From: Anastatus disparis | Taxonomy: Eukaryota > Arthropoda > Insecta > Hymenoptera > Eupelmidae | Length of the DNA: 64,000 nucleotides | Direction: 5' to 3' | NCBI GenBank assembly: GCA_017163975.1 | Contig: JAFFSR010000394.1 | Location: 149,001 to 213,000, forward strand | In this document: in pieces, positions 24,453-35,912 of the stretch | Layout of the letters: each line of letters begins with the position of its first letter | Numbering within the stretch: the stretch's first letter is position 1 | Program-made: the position numbers and the translations under genes | The notes under the pieces: generated by a model | Database searches by the model: none | Told to the model about the DNA's origin: nothing | Seen by the model: the letters and a program-made list of their open reading frames with translations, nothing else

Positions 24453-24909
24453 TTATAAGCAATATTGTATAGCTTCTATTAAATTATTAGAATCGACTTT
24501 TGATTCAATTGAGTTGATAACAACATAAACTTCTGGAATTTTCTCTATCTCTACTTCCGTTGAATCAACACTCGCTGTTTCTTCTTCAAAATTTTGCTCT
24601 ATCTCGTCATTAATTTCTTCAATTGTTCCGTCAGTACTAAGATCACCGATGAATGCTACATAAGGGCTCACAGGACATTTTCTTGAATTTTCTTGTTCTT
24701 GTTGCAATTCGACTTATCGATCTCTTATCTAATAAATATAAAAATTAATTAATAAACTTAAATAATAATTTAGTATAAATAGTTTCAAGCATTTAAAATT
24801 TGCTCAAAATACTTCAGCAATTAAAATAAAACTTTGTAGGCACGTTTCGGCAGTTGTTACAAATGTTTTGTCAGAGGACTTTCTTTTTCTGTAAATAACA
24901 TCTAATAGT
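24453..24909 (-). pseudogene. CACTA second gene, 3' exons
   Basis: Two minus-strand pieces follow the MITE at 24910. The first runs from the MITE to about 24800 and includes LLDVIYRKRKSS. The second (24707-24453) has YVAFIGDLSTDG and an acidic stretch ending VYVVINSIESKVDSNN. They resemble the C-terminal part of the non-transposase protein of animal EnSpm elements, whose function is unknown. A stop and probable intron lie between them. The terminal TAA is near 24453. Confidence 0.5.
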
Positions 24910-25292
24910 TTAAGGAGATGTAAAATGGATGCTACACCTGTACTCATAAATATTTACCATCTTTTTATTTTATTGCAAAATTTTAAGAAAATAAATGCTT
25001 TAGATTGTAGTATGTACCATGAAGATTATTCAGTTAAATTTTTAAATAAATTCATTCATTAGTTTCTCAGAATTTTAGATTTCTTGTACAAAATCTAAAA
25101 ATTTTAATATGTAATATTGGAACCCAAAATTCTGAAAAACTAATGAATGAATTTATTTGAAAATTTAACTGAATAATCTTCATGGTAAATACTACAAACT
25201 AAAGCATTTCTTTTCCTCAAGTTTTGCAATATGATGAAAAGATAGGCCAAACTCATGAGTACAGGTGTAGTGTATGTTTTACATCCCCTTAA
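24910..25292. mobile_element. TTAA palindromic MITE, GGAGATGTAAAA family
   Basis: TTAAGGAGATGTAAAATGG on the left mirrors the right end (ATGTTTTACATCCCCTTAA). Mirror arms include GCTACACCTGTACTCATAAA and TTCATTCATTAGTTTCTCAG. It sits inside an exon of the CACTA second gene; the same reading frame is recognisable on both sides of the TTAA. A sister copy is at 29297-29677. Confidence 0.82.
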
Positions 25293-25721
25293 CAAGACAA
25301 AATAATCCGACAATATCTTGCTTCCCCTTTGATATCAAAAATTGATCCACAACATCAAACTTATTTACTATCTGTGCAAGCTTAATGAGGCTTAAAGCAA
25401 TAATTGGCCACTCTTCAATAAATTTATTTATAAAATCTGGATACATGCGATCAAAGTCATGAGCGAGCTATTAAAATTGAACATCAATTAGTAATTATAA
25501 AAGTATATCAACGATTAAAAAGTATTTTAAAGAATTGTTCCATTTTCTTACCAAAATTTGAAAAAAGTTTGTTCTTAAACTTTTATAAATTAGAAAATAA
25601 TCTTTTACTTTTTTACATTCAGGTCGGAACTCGTAAGTATCAAACCATTTTCTTATCACTTCTTCTTTGAGAGAATCATTGTCTTTGAGCCAAAATATAT
25701 CACTGTTTGTGTCTGATAGGT
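25293..25721 (-). pseudogene. CACTA second gene, two internal exons with intron
   Basis: The exon 25721-25552 has an ACATAG acceptor and a GTAAGA donor, and encodes FWLKDNDSLKEEVIRKWFDT. The exon 25467-25293 has a TTTTAATAG acceptor and encodes LAHDFDRMYPDFINKFIEEW. The intron between them (25551-25468) is short. The phases agree across the splice, which argues for a real gene model. The second exon is cut by the TTAA MITE at 25292. Confidence 0.6.
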
Positions 25722-25926
25722 CTATGTTAAATCATGATTATTTAATAATTATTATAATTAACTTTTAATTATACTAACTCTTTAGAACCAAAAATAGTCG
25801 AGTTTAATCTAACATTATTTAATATGTCATATTTTGCTTTTATCATATAAAAAATTTAAAAATAATAAAAAGACTGACGTAGAAAATTTGCTACAGCACT
25901 AAAGAGTTAATATAAAATGTATATAA

Positions 25927-26205
25927 ATAATATTAAAAATAAAAAAAAAACTTTTTAATGTACTACGTTTTTATAATGAACCAAAAAGTATAAAATAATG
26001 TGTAATAAAATGAAAAATGAATAATGATTTGAAATAAAAAAAACGTGGGGCGCATCTTTATTATTATGTATTGTATGAGCCCCACGTTTTTTTTATTTCA
26101 AATCATTATTCATTTTTCATTTTATTACACATAATTTTATACTTTTTGGTTCATTATAAAAACGTAGTACATTAAAAAGTTTTTTTTTTATTTTTAATAT
26201 TATTT
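25927..26205. repeat. palindrome (possible small MITE)
   Basis: Arms of about 125 bp pair around 26052-26077. The centre is flanked by ACGTGGGGC and GCCCCACGT, and the arms run out through TTTTATACTTTTTGGTTCA. It lies in an intron of the CACTA second gene. Terminus and target site are not clear. Confidence 0.65.
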
Positions 26206-26580
26206 TATACTTTTTAGTTCAATTAAAAAACGTGGTAGATTGAAAATTTTTTTTTTATTTAAATATTATCTTATACATTTTGGTATTATTATTATTATTA
26301 TTATTAATATTATTTATCGTGTTGTCCAACAGTGCATATTATATAGCATATATATTGTTGTCAAGGGACTAAAACGTGTTTCATCTATTTTTTTAGAGAA
26401 CACGTAATCGCATGCTGAGTTTCCCGCCATTTTGACGATAATGACGCTATTAGAAATTCAACCAAAATTTATTGTTTTATGCATTGATAGACCATAAAAT
26501 GAATAAAATACAGTCTCAAATTTTATATGTACAATACAAAATGCTGTAATTTATGTCTAATTGCAATATGAGAAGTTAAA

Positions 26581-27010
26581 GAATTTTAAAAATTTTCGAA
26601 GATGGTTAGACACTAATGTTAAAAGTATATCTATATATAAAATCTTCAAAATTTCAATTTTTCCAATATCTCCGTATATAATTGTATTAATATATTTTTC
26701 GGTGGGAATATATATTTAATTATATTATCCAACAATGCATGCAAAAATATAATATTGAATATATTAATATATTAATATATTAATATATTTGATATATTAA
26801 TATATTAATATATTACTATATTAATATATTACTATATTTGATATATTAATATATTAATATATTAATATATCAAAAGAAGATTTTTAAAATTTTCGAAGAT
26901 GTTTAGACACTAATGTTAAAAGTGTATCTATATATAAAATCTTCAAATCTTCAATTTTGCCAACATCTCCGTATATGATTGAATATATTAATATATTGTT
27001 CGGTAGATAT
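26581..27010 (+). repeat. direct duplication around an ATATTA run
   Basis: Blocks beginning near 26581 and 26877 share TTTTCGAAGATG, TTAGACACTAATGTTAAAAG and TATATATAAAATCTTCAAA in the same orientation. A (TATTAA)-rich run at about 26750-26870 separates them. A GACA microsatellite follows at 27124-27171. There is no coding content. Confidence 0.65.
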
Positions 27011-27123
27011 ATATATTTTTTTTATAATATTGCATTGTCATCCAGTTCCGAGCTATATTTAAAATTTCAAGTCTCTAGCTCATCAGGAAGTTAGTTTACA
27101 ATCGGTTGCAAAATTCGTACCGA

Positions 27124-27170
<47 letters not shown>

Positions 27171-27241
27171 CCAAAGCGAGTTAATAAAAACGTAGTAAAT
27201 AGTAAAAATGTATCAATGCATTCCATCTAGTAAACGTTTAC

Positions 27242-27453
27242 TTTGTGGGATAAGTCCAACAAACAAGTATTTTTTTGTTAGAGATAGGTATTTTTCATAA
27301 AGAATGCCACCTGCATTAACTGGACCATTACCGCTTCTACCAGGTTGGTATGGAAAGTACATTAATTCTTTCAAATCATTAGCTGTGTATATATCGTTGG
27401 CAAAAATTGAACTGATTTGCTCAGCTAAATCTTTAAGCTTGTTAGTATTTATT
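27242..27453 (-). pseudogene. CACTA second gene, internal exon
   Basis: The minus-strand exon is preceded by GTCTGTTTGCAG (acceptor) and followed by GTAAACG (donor). It encodes KLKDLAEQISSIFANDIYTA and continues to YLFVGLIPQ. The segment resembles the motif of animal EnSpm second proteins that has a predicted helix ending in IFP/IFA and a Gly/Pro-rich stretch. Just upstream, within the intron, the LTR retrotransposon begins at 27502. Confidence 0.5.
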
Positions 27454-27501
27454 CTGCAAACAGACAATTTTTATATTGATTAAATTAAAAAGTAAACTGC
27501 T

Positions 27502-28116
27502 TGTGATGTTCTCTGCTTATGGTGACATTGAAGTTTAAGTTTCTTCACTTCTCGTGTACCACGGGTTCACTCTCACGACGCCATGCGTGAAAAGCTTGCC
27601 ATCTAGTAACACGAGAGCAGCCTAATTAGAATAAGAGGACTACAATGTCACCAGTCGAACGCAATGCCGAAAGGTTCATTGCAGAACGCTCTCACTCTAA
27701 TATAATAATCTAATGTTAGTAAGATTGGAATGTTAGTTTTCTGTTAAATAAAAATATAAAAAATACAGTTAAATTGAATATTTATTTAAGATAAATATCA
27801 TTGTACATAAAGGATGAGACTCTAATAATAGGAAGAAGAGAGGTCAGCTCATCGGTTACCTCGCCTTCTGGGTTACCCTTAGGTTGACGTACTGTTCCCT
27901 GCCTAAGAGGCTAGATCAAGCGAGGTTCGAGCTTGGGAACAGAGAAGCATCCAAGTCTTACTCGCGATCGAGAACAAAACCGAATCTACTCTTTTCTCTC
28001 CTTTCGGACTATTTATACTCTTTCTCGCTTACACACATATGCTCGTATTAGCATGTGTGCTTGCTGTCGTCATGACTCGCACAACGATCGCTTTACTTAG
28101 GCTAGAGTATCTACTT

Positions 28117-28156
<40 letters not shown>

Positions 28157-28351
28157 TTGATGCGACTATAAACTTTACTCTTTTTCAACTATACAGTAGC
28201 TACTCTATATAGTGTCTATTTCTTTATTTTCTTTTCTTTTTTATAACTATTTCTAATAATTGTTGTTAGTTACTTTTAATTAAATGATTTAAATTATATA
28301 AAAATAATAATCATGCATTACTTTCTTATAATGGGTGAATCAGCAGTCACA
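27502..28351 (-). repeat. LTR (3' LTR in coding orientation)
   Basis: It shares CACTTCTCGTGTACCACGGG, ACGATCGCTTTACTTAGGCT and many other blocks with 36295-37017. It is 127 bp longer, mainly through a block around 27950-28060 absent from the other copy, and a TA run at about 28122-28152. The LTRs have diverged visibly, so the insertion is not recent. Confidence 0.85.
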
Positions 28352-28362
28352 GCTGCCCCCGC
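28352..28362 (-). other. candidate polypurine tract
   Basis: Next to the inner edge of the 3' LTR the minus strand reads TTGCGGGGGCAGC directly before TGTGACTGC of the LTR. A short G-rich run in this position is where plus-strand DNA priming would occur. It is less purine-pure than usual. Confidence 0.4.
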
Positions 28363-29296
28363 AATAAAAATTCGAAAACCATTGAGAATTTTAATTTTAA
28401 AATACTGAGTGCTGATTTAAAAAAAAAATAACTCGCACATACAAAGCAATTTTTAATAAAAAAAAATTTGTTTATTGCAAAAAATTATAAAAAAAATCTT
28501 TAAGCAGAAACATGGTTGAAAAAAAAATACTTTTTACTGAAGGAACTCCATCTCGAACGCGTTCATGCAAGTCATGAAGTCCTCTAGTGTTGGTGGCTGT
28601 GTTGTTTTCTCTTCCCACCTCTCATACTCCTTTAACCAAATATAATCAATTTTCATTTTCTTAAATTGCCTCGCGAAGTGGTTGTGGAAGCGGACTATCT
28701 CCTTTATTTTTTCCTCCATCCCCTTTAACTTTCTCTTTAATTCTTCTATTTCTTTTTCCTTTTTTTCTATTTCTTGCTCCTTTATCTTTAGCTTTTTGCT
28801 GTTTCATGCGCTGACGGTCTGTATCGTCTTTTGCTATTGCTATTGTTTTTGCCCGTTTGAGTAAACTGCTCCACTGATATAGGCCTTTCCATTTCTGTGG
28901 CTCTATCTTTTTCATTTTTCTGGCAGTCAAAATATGATGCGATAAACCTGGACGCTCTGCCTACGATTACTCTATCGCGGGAGTAGATGATAGGGAACAC
29001 CCCTGGCTTACTCGGGTGCCTTTTTTTCCGCATCTTAGGATGTTATTCTCAATATTGTATTTATTTAGCTGCGTCCAGGTTGTCCTCTTATGCACTTTCG
29101 CTTGTGTCGCAGCGTTCCTCAAACGGCGTGGCATGATGATGAGAACTAAATAAGTACTGGTGCACACACAAAAAAAAATAATAGGAGGACAGAAAGATAC
29201 TAGTATATTAGTAAAATTCAGAGGTGTTTCTCTGATGAGAAATGGAGATGAACTGGATCCTTGATTTATTTTGTTGAAACTTATCAATTCGGTTCT
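28363..29296 (-). other. retroelement 3' region with unassigned frames
   Basis: Three overlapping minus-strand frames (29287-28967, 29033-28788, 28930-28534) carry a basic Lys/Arg-rich stretch and short readable segments such as VFPIIYSRDRVIVGRASRF. I do not recognise a family. They lie where pol or env sequence would be expected, but neither RT nor integrase motifs are visible. Confidence 0.35.
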
Positions 29297-29677
29297 TTAA
29301 GGAGATGTAAAACGGACACTACACCTGTACTTATATATATTAGCTTCCTTTCCATTTTATAGCAGAATTTCCAGAAAAGAAATGCATTAACTTGTAGTAT
29401 GTAGCATGATGATTATTTAGATAAATTTTTAAATAAATTCATTCATTAGCTTTTAAGATATTTGGATTTCTGTACAAAATTAAAAAATTTTAATAAATAA
29501 TTTTGGAACCCTAAATTTTCAATAACTAATGAATGAATTTATTTAAAAATTCAACCGAATAATCTTCATGGTACATACTACAAGCTAATGCATTTTTTTA
29601 TTGAAAATTTTGCAATAAAATGTAAAGATAGTGAATATTTATGAGTACAGGTGTAGTGTCATTTTACATTCCCTTAA
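29297..29677. mobile_element. TTAA palindromic MITE, GGAGATGTAAAA family
   Basis: The left end is TTAAGGAGATGTAAAACGG and the right end is the complement of TTAAGGGAATGTAAAATG. The copy closely follows the one at 24910-25292, including ACTACACCTGTACT and AATTCATTCATTAGC blocks. It sits inside the LTR retrotransposon. Confidence 0.82.
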
Positions 29678-30629
29678 TTTTACTTCTGCTATTGTTTACC
29701 TTAAGCTACATTCTTTTGCTTTGTATGTTCGAATTATCTTTCTTAAAATTTTATAATATATTCAATTCTAAAATTCTATTTGATTTAATAATTAATTTTT
29801 GCTTTAAGCATATCTATGAATAAAAAATAAATTTTAATTAATTAGCTATTTTTATGTTCAATTATCGCTATAATTTTTACCTTATTTTTTAATATTGTTT
29901 GTAACATTTAAATATTATTTGTAGCGTTTTATATAATACATAGTTTTTTGCTTGCTACTTTTATTTGCGTTTAACAGGTATCACGCCCGTTTGTTTAAGT
30001 TTGCGTATACCTGGGTACGATCAAATTTAATTTCGGTTTATAGTCGATTTGAGCGACTCATGATTTATTGCCTTCTTCTTCATGTAATGTAAAATTCCTT
30101 TCTCTGTTTCGCTGCTCACAATATATTTAATCATATAGAGTCTATGAAAATTCAAAAAATTTTGCATTTTAATTTTCAGTTTGATATTCTAATTTTTTGC
30201 CTTTTTTCTATCGAATTCTTATAATGTTTTGTATAGTTTAGTGTTTTTTGTGTTAAAAAATTTTTTATTTTATATTAGTTTTATGTTTTTACTTATTATT
30301 ATTATTTATATCATTTGTCTTATTTATAGTGTTTTAAGTCTTTTTTACCCCCCCCCCCCTCCTTGAACCGTCATAATAGCTACAAATGTAGGTATGAACG
30401 TTCGGGCATTACTGTATTAAGTTCTTTTTGTTTTACTGAGACTATTGGGTTTATGTATTGAATTTTTTATCTTTTGCGCTTTTATTTAGTAAGTTCTCAG
30501 TTTTCGCATCTAGTTTACTTGTTAATTTTACATTATATAGGTGTAGTTTATCTTTCATTGTTTTGAATCTATTTTCATGCTTTTTTATTAATACGGGCTT
30601 TCTTTTAAATAATTTTTTGTTTAATTTAT

Positions 30630-31349
30630 TTAATCTTTTAGATTTAATTTTTCTTTTTTCTGGTCATTTTTCTGCCATTTATTATTGAAGTTTTTCACTT
30701 CATTTATCTCTTTGATCTCTATATGTAGAGTCGAGTATTCATTTTTATTTATAGTTTTTACTTTATATGATAATATATCATCTTTATTATTTATTTGGAA
30801 ATTTATTTCCTCGCGCCGCGTATTAATAAGCATAATAAGTACTGACTGGGTATCATACCCGATTATACATTGTTTAATTAAATGTGGTATTATTATAAAT
30901 ATTATTTTTGTTTGTAACTTGTTAATTTTTATGTTGGCATATATTTGTTTTGTTAATCTTGCTGATTTTATGTCTGTGGCAATTTTTACAACTTTGCCTG
31001 CCAATGGCATTGTTAAACAATTTTTAAATATCTTTAAATTATTTATATAAAATTCTTCTGATATATAGGTGATTTCATTCCCTGTGTCTATCAAAGCTTT
31101 AGATCCTATTCCCTCAATATTTATCGTAATTTCGGGACATTGAATTACTTGGTTTTGTTTATTATACATTATTAAGCATATATTTATTGATTTATAATCA
31201 TTTGTTATTTTTTCAAGCTCATTTTCATTAAATTTTATTATATCTTTATATTCAATTAACCAACCGGTAAAATCTTTATTCGTTTTTATTTTAATATATA
31301 AATTTTTAGCGGTTTCTAACCTATCTTTAAAGTTTGATGTGTTAAACAT
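30630..31349 (-). CDS. retroviral-type aspartic protease (retropepsin) region of pol
   Basis: A 239-codon frame begins at an ATG, though it was probably part of a longer polyprotein. It contains the active-site block ALIDTGNEITYISEEF (catalytic Asp near residue 88) and the conserved C-terminal block IIGYD (about 162-166). This aspartic protease acts as a dimer to cut Gag-Pol of LTR retroelements. The part after residue 170 is lysine-rich and not recognisable. The frame is intact but isolated from any RT. Confidence 0.75.
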   Translation of the reverse strand: MFNTSNFKDRLETAKNLYIKIKTNKDFTGWLIEYKDIIKFNENELEKITNDYKSINICLIMYNKQNQVIQCPEITINIEGIGSKALIDTGNEITYISEEFYINNLKIFKNCLTMPLAGKVVKIATDIKSARLTKQIYANIKINKLQTKIIFIIIPHLIKQCIIGYDTQSVLIMLINTRREEINFQINNKDDILSYKVKTINKNEYSTLHIEIKEINEVKNFNNKWQKNDQKKEKLNLKD

Positions 31350-31707
31350 TTCATTATACGGTTTATTATTATTTTCAGTTGCATACTTTATTTTTGTTGT
31401 GTTATTATTTATTGTATTATTGTTATTATTTTCCGACTTTTGGTACGCAACTATTTCGCGTTTCCCGACATCGTTGGTTCAAACAACGTGCCTACATCTA
31501 CTTGTTCGTTATTTTTAATTATTGGATTTTTGCCTTTTTGCTGATTGTTCTGTTGTGTTTCTTGATGTTGTTTAAAGTTTTGTGCCCCCCCTCTGTATAT
31601 TTGAATCCCCTTGTTTTTTATTTTTAGAGTTTGCTGTCTGCATACGATTTATGTTACGTGTTTGCCATGGTGTTTGTGTATTATTGTCATTTGTAGTTCT
31701 CTTTTTG

Positions 31708-31823
31708 CTTTCTCATAGAGAAAGCATTGTATCGATAAAAAAAAATTTTTTCTATTTTTTCATTAATTTATACATATTTGAACTCGGTGAGTCGAAAAAA
31801 GTGGTTTCCAGAAAATGTCTGTA

Positions 31824-31858
<35 letters not shown>

Positions 31859-33489
31859 ATGTATGAATTCAGTTAGTAAACTGTATCTCGAGAACTACTC
31901 GATGGATTTGCTTCTAATTTTGCATGGAATTTAGTTTTGTGACTAACTTGCTGGGAAGCTATTGATAATTGGTTCTTCTAGCGTAGTTTTCATTTTAAAG
32001 TTTAAAAAAAAAAAAAAAAATTTCGATTTTTCGTTTTTTGGTTTTTTTTTGTTTACTACTCGATGAATTTGCTTCAAAATTTGCATGGAATTTATTTGTG
32101 ATTGCTCGGATAAAATAAATTTTTAAAAACTGATTTTCTTAGCTTAGTTTTAATTTTAGAGCATTTTGAAATTAAAAAAAAAATGTTTCTATTTATTAAG
32201 CCAATAAAATCTTAAAAACTACTCGATGGATTTACTTCAAATTTTCCATACAATTCAATTTTTTGATGAACTGGTGCGGAAGCTATTGAGAATTGGTTTT
32301 CTTAGTGTAGTTTTTTTTTTAGAATCATTTTAAGAATTTTAAAAAATTTCGATTTTTCATTTTTTTTGTATTTTACGTAAACTACTCGAAGAATTTGTTC
32401 GAAAATTTGTATGGAACTTAATTTCGACTGCCAAAAGTATAAAAAATTTTGTAAACTAATTTTCTTAGCGCACTTTTAATTTTAGAGCATTTTTAAAATT
32501 TTTTTTTAAATTTTTATTCTTAATTTTTTTCTATTTTACGAAAACCATTTGATAGATTTGCTCCAAAATTTGTATGCAATTTATTCGCTACTGTCTGGAG
32601 AAAACAAGCTTTGGAAAACTAATTTTCTTAGCGCAATTTTAATTTTAGAGCACTTTGAAAATTTTCAAACAAATTTTTATTTTTCATTTATTTTCTATTT
32701 TGCGTAAACCATACTATAAATTTTCTCCAAAATTTTTACACAATTAATTCGCTATTGTCTGAAAAAAATAAGCTTTTGAAAACTAATTTTCGTAGTGTGG
32801 TTGCAATTTTAGAGAATTTTAAAGATTTAAAAAAAAATTTCGATTCTTCTTTTCTTATTTTTTTTTATTCTACGTAAAGTACTCGATAGATTTGTTCTAA
32901 AAATTGCAGGGAAATTATTTGCGACTGCCAAAAGAAGGGAAATTTTCAAAAATTGATTTTCATAGCGTAGTTTTAATTTTAGAGCATTTTTAAAATTTTG
33001 AAAAAGAAATTTTGAAAAGAAAATGTTATTTATTTAACCAGTTAGATCTCGAAAATTACTCGATGGATTTGCTTCAAATTTTGTATACCATCTATGTTTT
33101 TGTATAACTAGACGGGAAGCTATTGAAAATTGGTATTCATAGAGTAATTTTTTTTAGAGAGCCATAAACATGAACTGTGTTTATATATAAATATGATTGC
33201 ATTTTATAAAGATTAGAAATTTTGTTGTCATCATTCTTTTTATTACTACATTATATCATTTTTTCAATAGAACAAATTTTTTTGTATTACTTGATGATTT
33301 AAAGTAAATTATAAATGTTGAAAAAGCAAACAGCTAGCATATATGTTCGAAATTTATAAAGTACAATATGAGTAAATATTAATGTTAGACAATTTTTTAA
33401 TATTAAAATCACATTTAAATAAATATAAAAAAATTAATGAAACTCAAAGAACTCTATGAGAAAGCATTCCGCCAAAGCACTTGGCAGCG
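31708..33489. mobile_element. Helentron-like non-autonomous element (HINE), copy 1
   Basis: The 5' end reads GCTTTCTCATAGAG. Its complement CTCTATGAGAAAG lies subterminally at 33452-33464, followed by a small hairpin GCCAA-AGCAC-TTGGC (33471-33485) and GCAGCG. It is inserted in a run of T. Asymmetric inverted ends, a 3' hairpin and a T-T target are described hallmarks of Helentron-associated elements. The interior has about seven diverged copies of a roughly 165-bp unit (ACTCGATGGATTTGCTTC, then TTTTCTTAGCGTAGTTTTAA) and a TG microsatellite near 31837. It disrupts the gag-pol of the host LTR element. Confidence 0.68.
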
Positions 33490-34940
33490 TTTTTTGTCTT
33501 GTGTATGTATTTTGTGTATTTGGTTCTTGCTGTGTATTGTGCGTTTTTTGTATGTTCGTTTGTTTGTGTCGATCCCCTATGTGATCGTCGTTATCAAAAT
33601 CCTCTGAAATTCTGAACAAAGCAGATGTATCTTTCGTCGGTTGACCGTTTATTGCGCATCTAACATTTCTGTCGAAATGTTGACTCAATTTTGTGATTAA
33701 TTCACTTTCTTCTATATTTAATTGTAATTCTTTAGCTAACCCTAACATATACGTTGCATAGTCTACACGCGTCATTTTTCCGTTTTCATAGAAAAGACCC
33801 TATTCTATTTTTCTTTGCATTTTTCTTTGTATATTTACGTTCCAATAATGCTCTTTAAATAATCTTGAGAAATCTTCGAAATTACTTTTGTTTATCTCGT
33901 TAATATAATACACCGTAATTCATGGGTATTCGGTTTTGTAAATGTTTTATACGTATTTAATTCGTTTGAAAATTTAATAGAACCTTCGTTTTCGTACCCA
34001 TTGAATTTAGGAATTACCATTTTTATCTTATGTGTTGTACCTGTGCTTGTTATACGCGTTTCTTTTATATTCTCCATTTCTTTATTTATTTTATTCACGT
34101 CTTCTGCGTGTTTGAAATCGATATCGTTTAAATCTCGCGTTAACGGCAGGCTGGAGTAGAACCTGATACCGACCGAGTAACAATTGAGTTGTTTGTTATT
34201 TGCTCAAGTATTAATCAGTTTATCTTCGAATTAAAGGTTAAGCGCAATAGATATTATTATTATGAACATCTATGCACAAGAAAAAAAAAATCTACTGGTT
34301 TGTTTTTGAGATAAGTAAGTAACGCCAAAGTAAAAGTTTATGTTATTTATAATATTTTCGCGTTACTTACTTTTCTCAAAAACAAAGCAATAAATTTTTT
34401 TCTTCTTGTGTATAAATATTTGTAATAATAATATCTATTGCGCTTAACCTTCAATTTCCAGATACACCGATTAATACTTGAATAAATAACAAAAATCTCA
34501 ATTAGACACGGATAGCAAATCTGGCCTGCTCTTAACCGTTCTTTTTGCGCGTCTACATCATTAAATTTTTTATTTAAATTTTCTACTTCGATGTTTAATT
34601 TTACATTATCGCCATTCAATTGTTTATTTTTGTTTTCTAATAATTTAAACCTATTTTCAAATAGTTCAAACATATTTTTGTTTTGTTCTTTTAATTTTTT
34701 AATTGAATCTGTTAACGCGTCGATTTGCTCTTGTGGATCATTATTTATTGTTAATAATTGTTGTGATGTCTGGTAGTCTTCCAGTGCATCCAACCTTTTT
34801 TCCGCAGCTTTATTTTGTTCATTTAACTCTTTAAGTTCATTAGTTACCGCGTTTTGCCAATCTCTATTGATATTTTGGTTATCTTCGACCGTTTCGTCAT
34901 GAATTTCTTTCATAATCTGAAAAGATTTTCTACCTGCCAT
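33490..34940 (-). pseudogene. gag of the LTR retrotransposon, interrupted
   Basis: The minus-strand reading starts at the ATG at 34940 with a long coiled coil (leucine/lysine heptads over about 120 residues). After a MITE (34535-34140) it continues with KMVIPKFNGYENEGSIKFSN, a Gag-like capsid start. It then passes frame breaks near 33890 and 33780. The last piece (33775-33490) ends in an Asn/Thr/Gln-rich tail where the Helentron-like element entered. No zinc knuckle is seen. Taking out the MITE with one TTAA keeps the frame across the insertion. Confidence 0.62.
34140..34535. mobile_element. TTAA palindromic MITE inserted in gag
   Basis: TTAACGGCAGGCTGGAG on the left faces TGGCCTGCTCTTAA on the right. 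The arms pair through GCGCAATAGATATTATTATT and AAAACAAAGC-type blocks around a centre near 34335. The frame flanking it is gag on both sides and in phase, showing a precise TTAA insertion. Confidence 0.78.
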
Positions 34941-35434
34941 TTTTTATTTTTAATCATTTTGTAATTATTCTTATTTTAATGTTTCGATTAATTAATTTTG
35001 GGTTTTTATTTTACTGCAATTAAATTTTATTCGATTTTAGTACTTATACAGAGTACCTACTGTATACCTCTGTGTGCTTTTATCGAAATAATATTTCTAT
35101 TTTCCATTTAACTTTGAATATTATTTATATTTGAATTTAAATGGACTTTAAAGGTACTTTGTAAATACAGCGTGTTTAGTTTTGCCTTATTTGTTTGGCC
35201 TTGACGCTTACTCGACCTTGAATTTATTTCACGTGTGTAGCACGTATGTAATTTAATGTCTCTTCAAATTCACATTATATATTCGTCTAATATAATATAT
35301 TATTTTCAACTTTTTTTTATTTAAAAATCGTTCTGCGCACCTCAATTTTTATTATTTTTTAATTTTAAAAACGCGAATATGTTTAATTAATTATATAGAA
35401 CTTAAATATATTATAAAAAAAATTCCAATTTTTC

Positions 35435-35515
35435 TCGGGTCGGGTCTTGAACTCTCAACCTTTTATATGAAAAACGCATGCTTTACCACTTAGCCAACGT
35501 GGTTCTCATGCTCTC
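35435..35515 (-). other. tRNA-like sequence (A and B box)
   Basis: On the minus strand TGGCTAAGTGGTAAAGCATG fits an RNA polymerase III A box and GAGAGTTCAAGACCC a B box about 30 nt later. The arms do not fold into a good cloverleaf (the T stem mismatches), so a functional tRNA is unlikely. It may be the head of a degraded SINE or a captured tRNA inside the retroelement leader. Confidence 0.4.
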
Positions 35516-35570
35516 ATATGATAGACTTTATTTTTATTTTGCTCTATTCTTTTTTTTTCTTTATTTCTTA

Positions 35571-35912
35571 TTAATTATTGTTATTGTTATTGTTAGCTGC
35601 TTTTATTGTTTCATTTATTTTATTTTTAAATGATTTTTCATTATTATTTATTAGTGTGTTCATTAATTGTGTGTTGATTTTAATCTGTTTTAGTGCTAGT
35701 GGTGATTGTTTATTTAAATGCTTAAAAATTCTACTAATGTTATTATCGTTGATTTCGCATTCTTTTATTAAATAATTTAATTCTTTGTGTATATTTTTTA
35801 TCTCAACTTCTAATTTGTTTATTTCGTGTTTTAAATTGTTTATTTGTTGTGTTTGTGTCGTGTGTTTTTGTGCTGACTCTAATATAAATTGTGCTATTGT
35901 TTTCTTTCTCAT
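35571..35912 (-). CDS. 113-aa coiled-coil protein upstream of gag
   Basis: An intact frame with an ATG start lies between the 5' LTR and gag. It is dominated by heptad-like stretches (INNLKHEINKLEVEIKNIHK) and ends in a poly-Asn tail. I do not recognise a family. Its place suggests an extra ORF of the retroelement or an N-terminal Gag portion cut off by a frameshift. The composition is partly low complexity, so it could also be a chance frame. Confidence 0.4.
   Translation of the reverse strand: MRKKTIAQFILESAQKHTTQTQQINNLKHEINKLEVEIKNIHKELNYLIKECEINDNNISRIFKHLNKQSPLALKQIKINTQLMNTLINNNEKSFKNKINETIKAANNNNNNN

Larger units (their letters stand above)
28363..30629 (-). other. AT-rich retroelement interior, RT not detected
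   Basis: Between the protease and the 3' LTR the minus strand is extremely AT-rich, with a poly-C run at about 30349-30359. A full Ty3/gypsy pol needs about 2.5 kb of RT, RNase H and integrase. None of their motifs are visible, so pol was deleted or has decayed beyond recognition. Confidence 0.45.

Noticed and set aside
26746..26872. CRISPR-like or regulatory array of ATATTA words
   Set aside because: Simple AT-repeat expansion without unique spacers.
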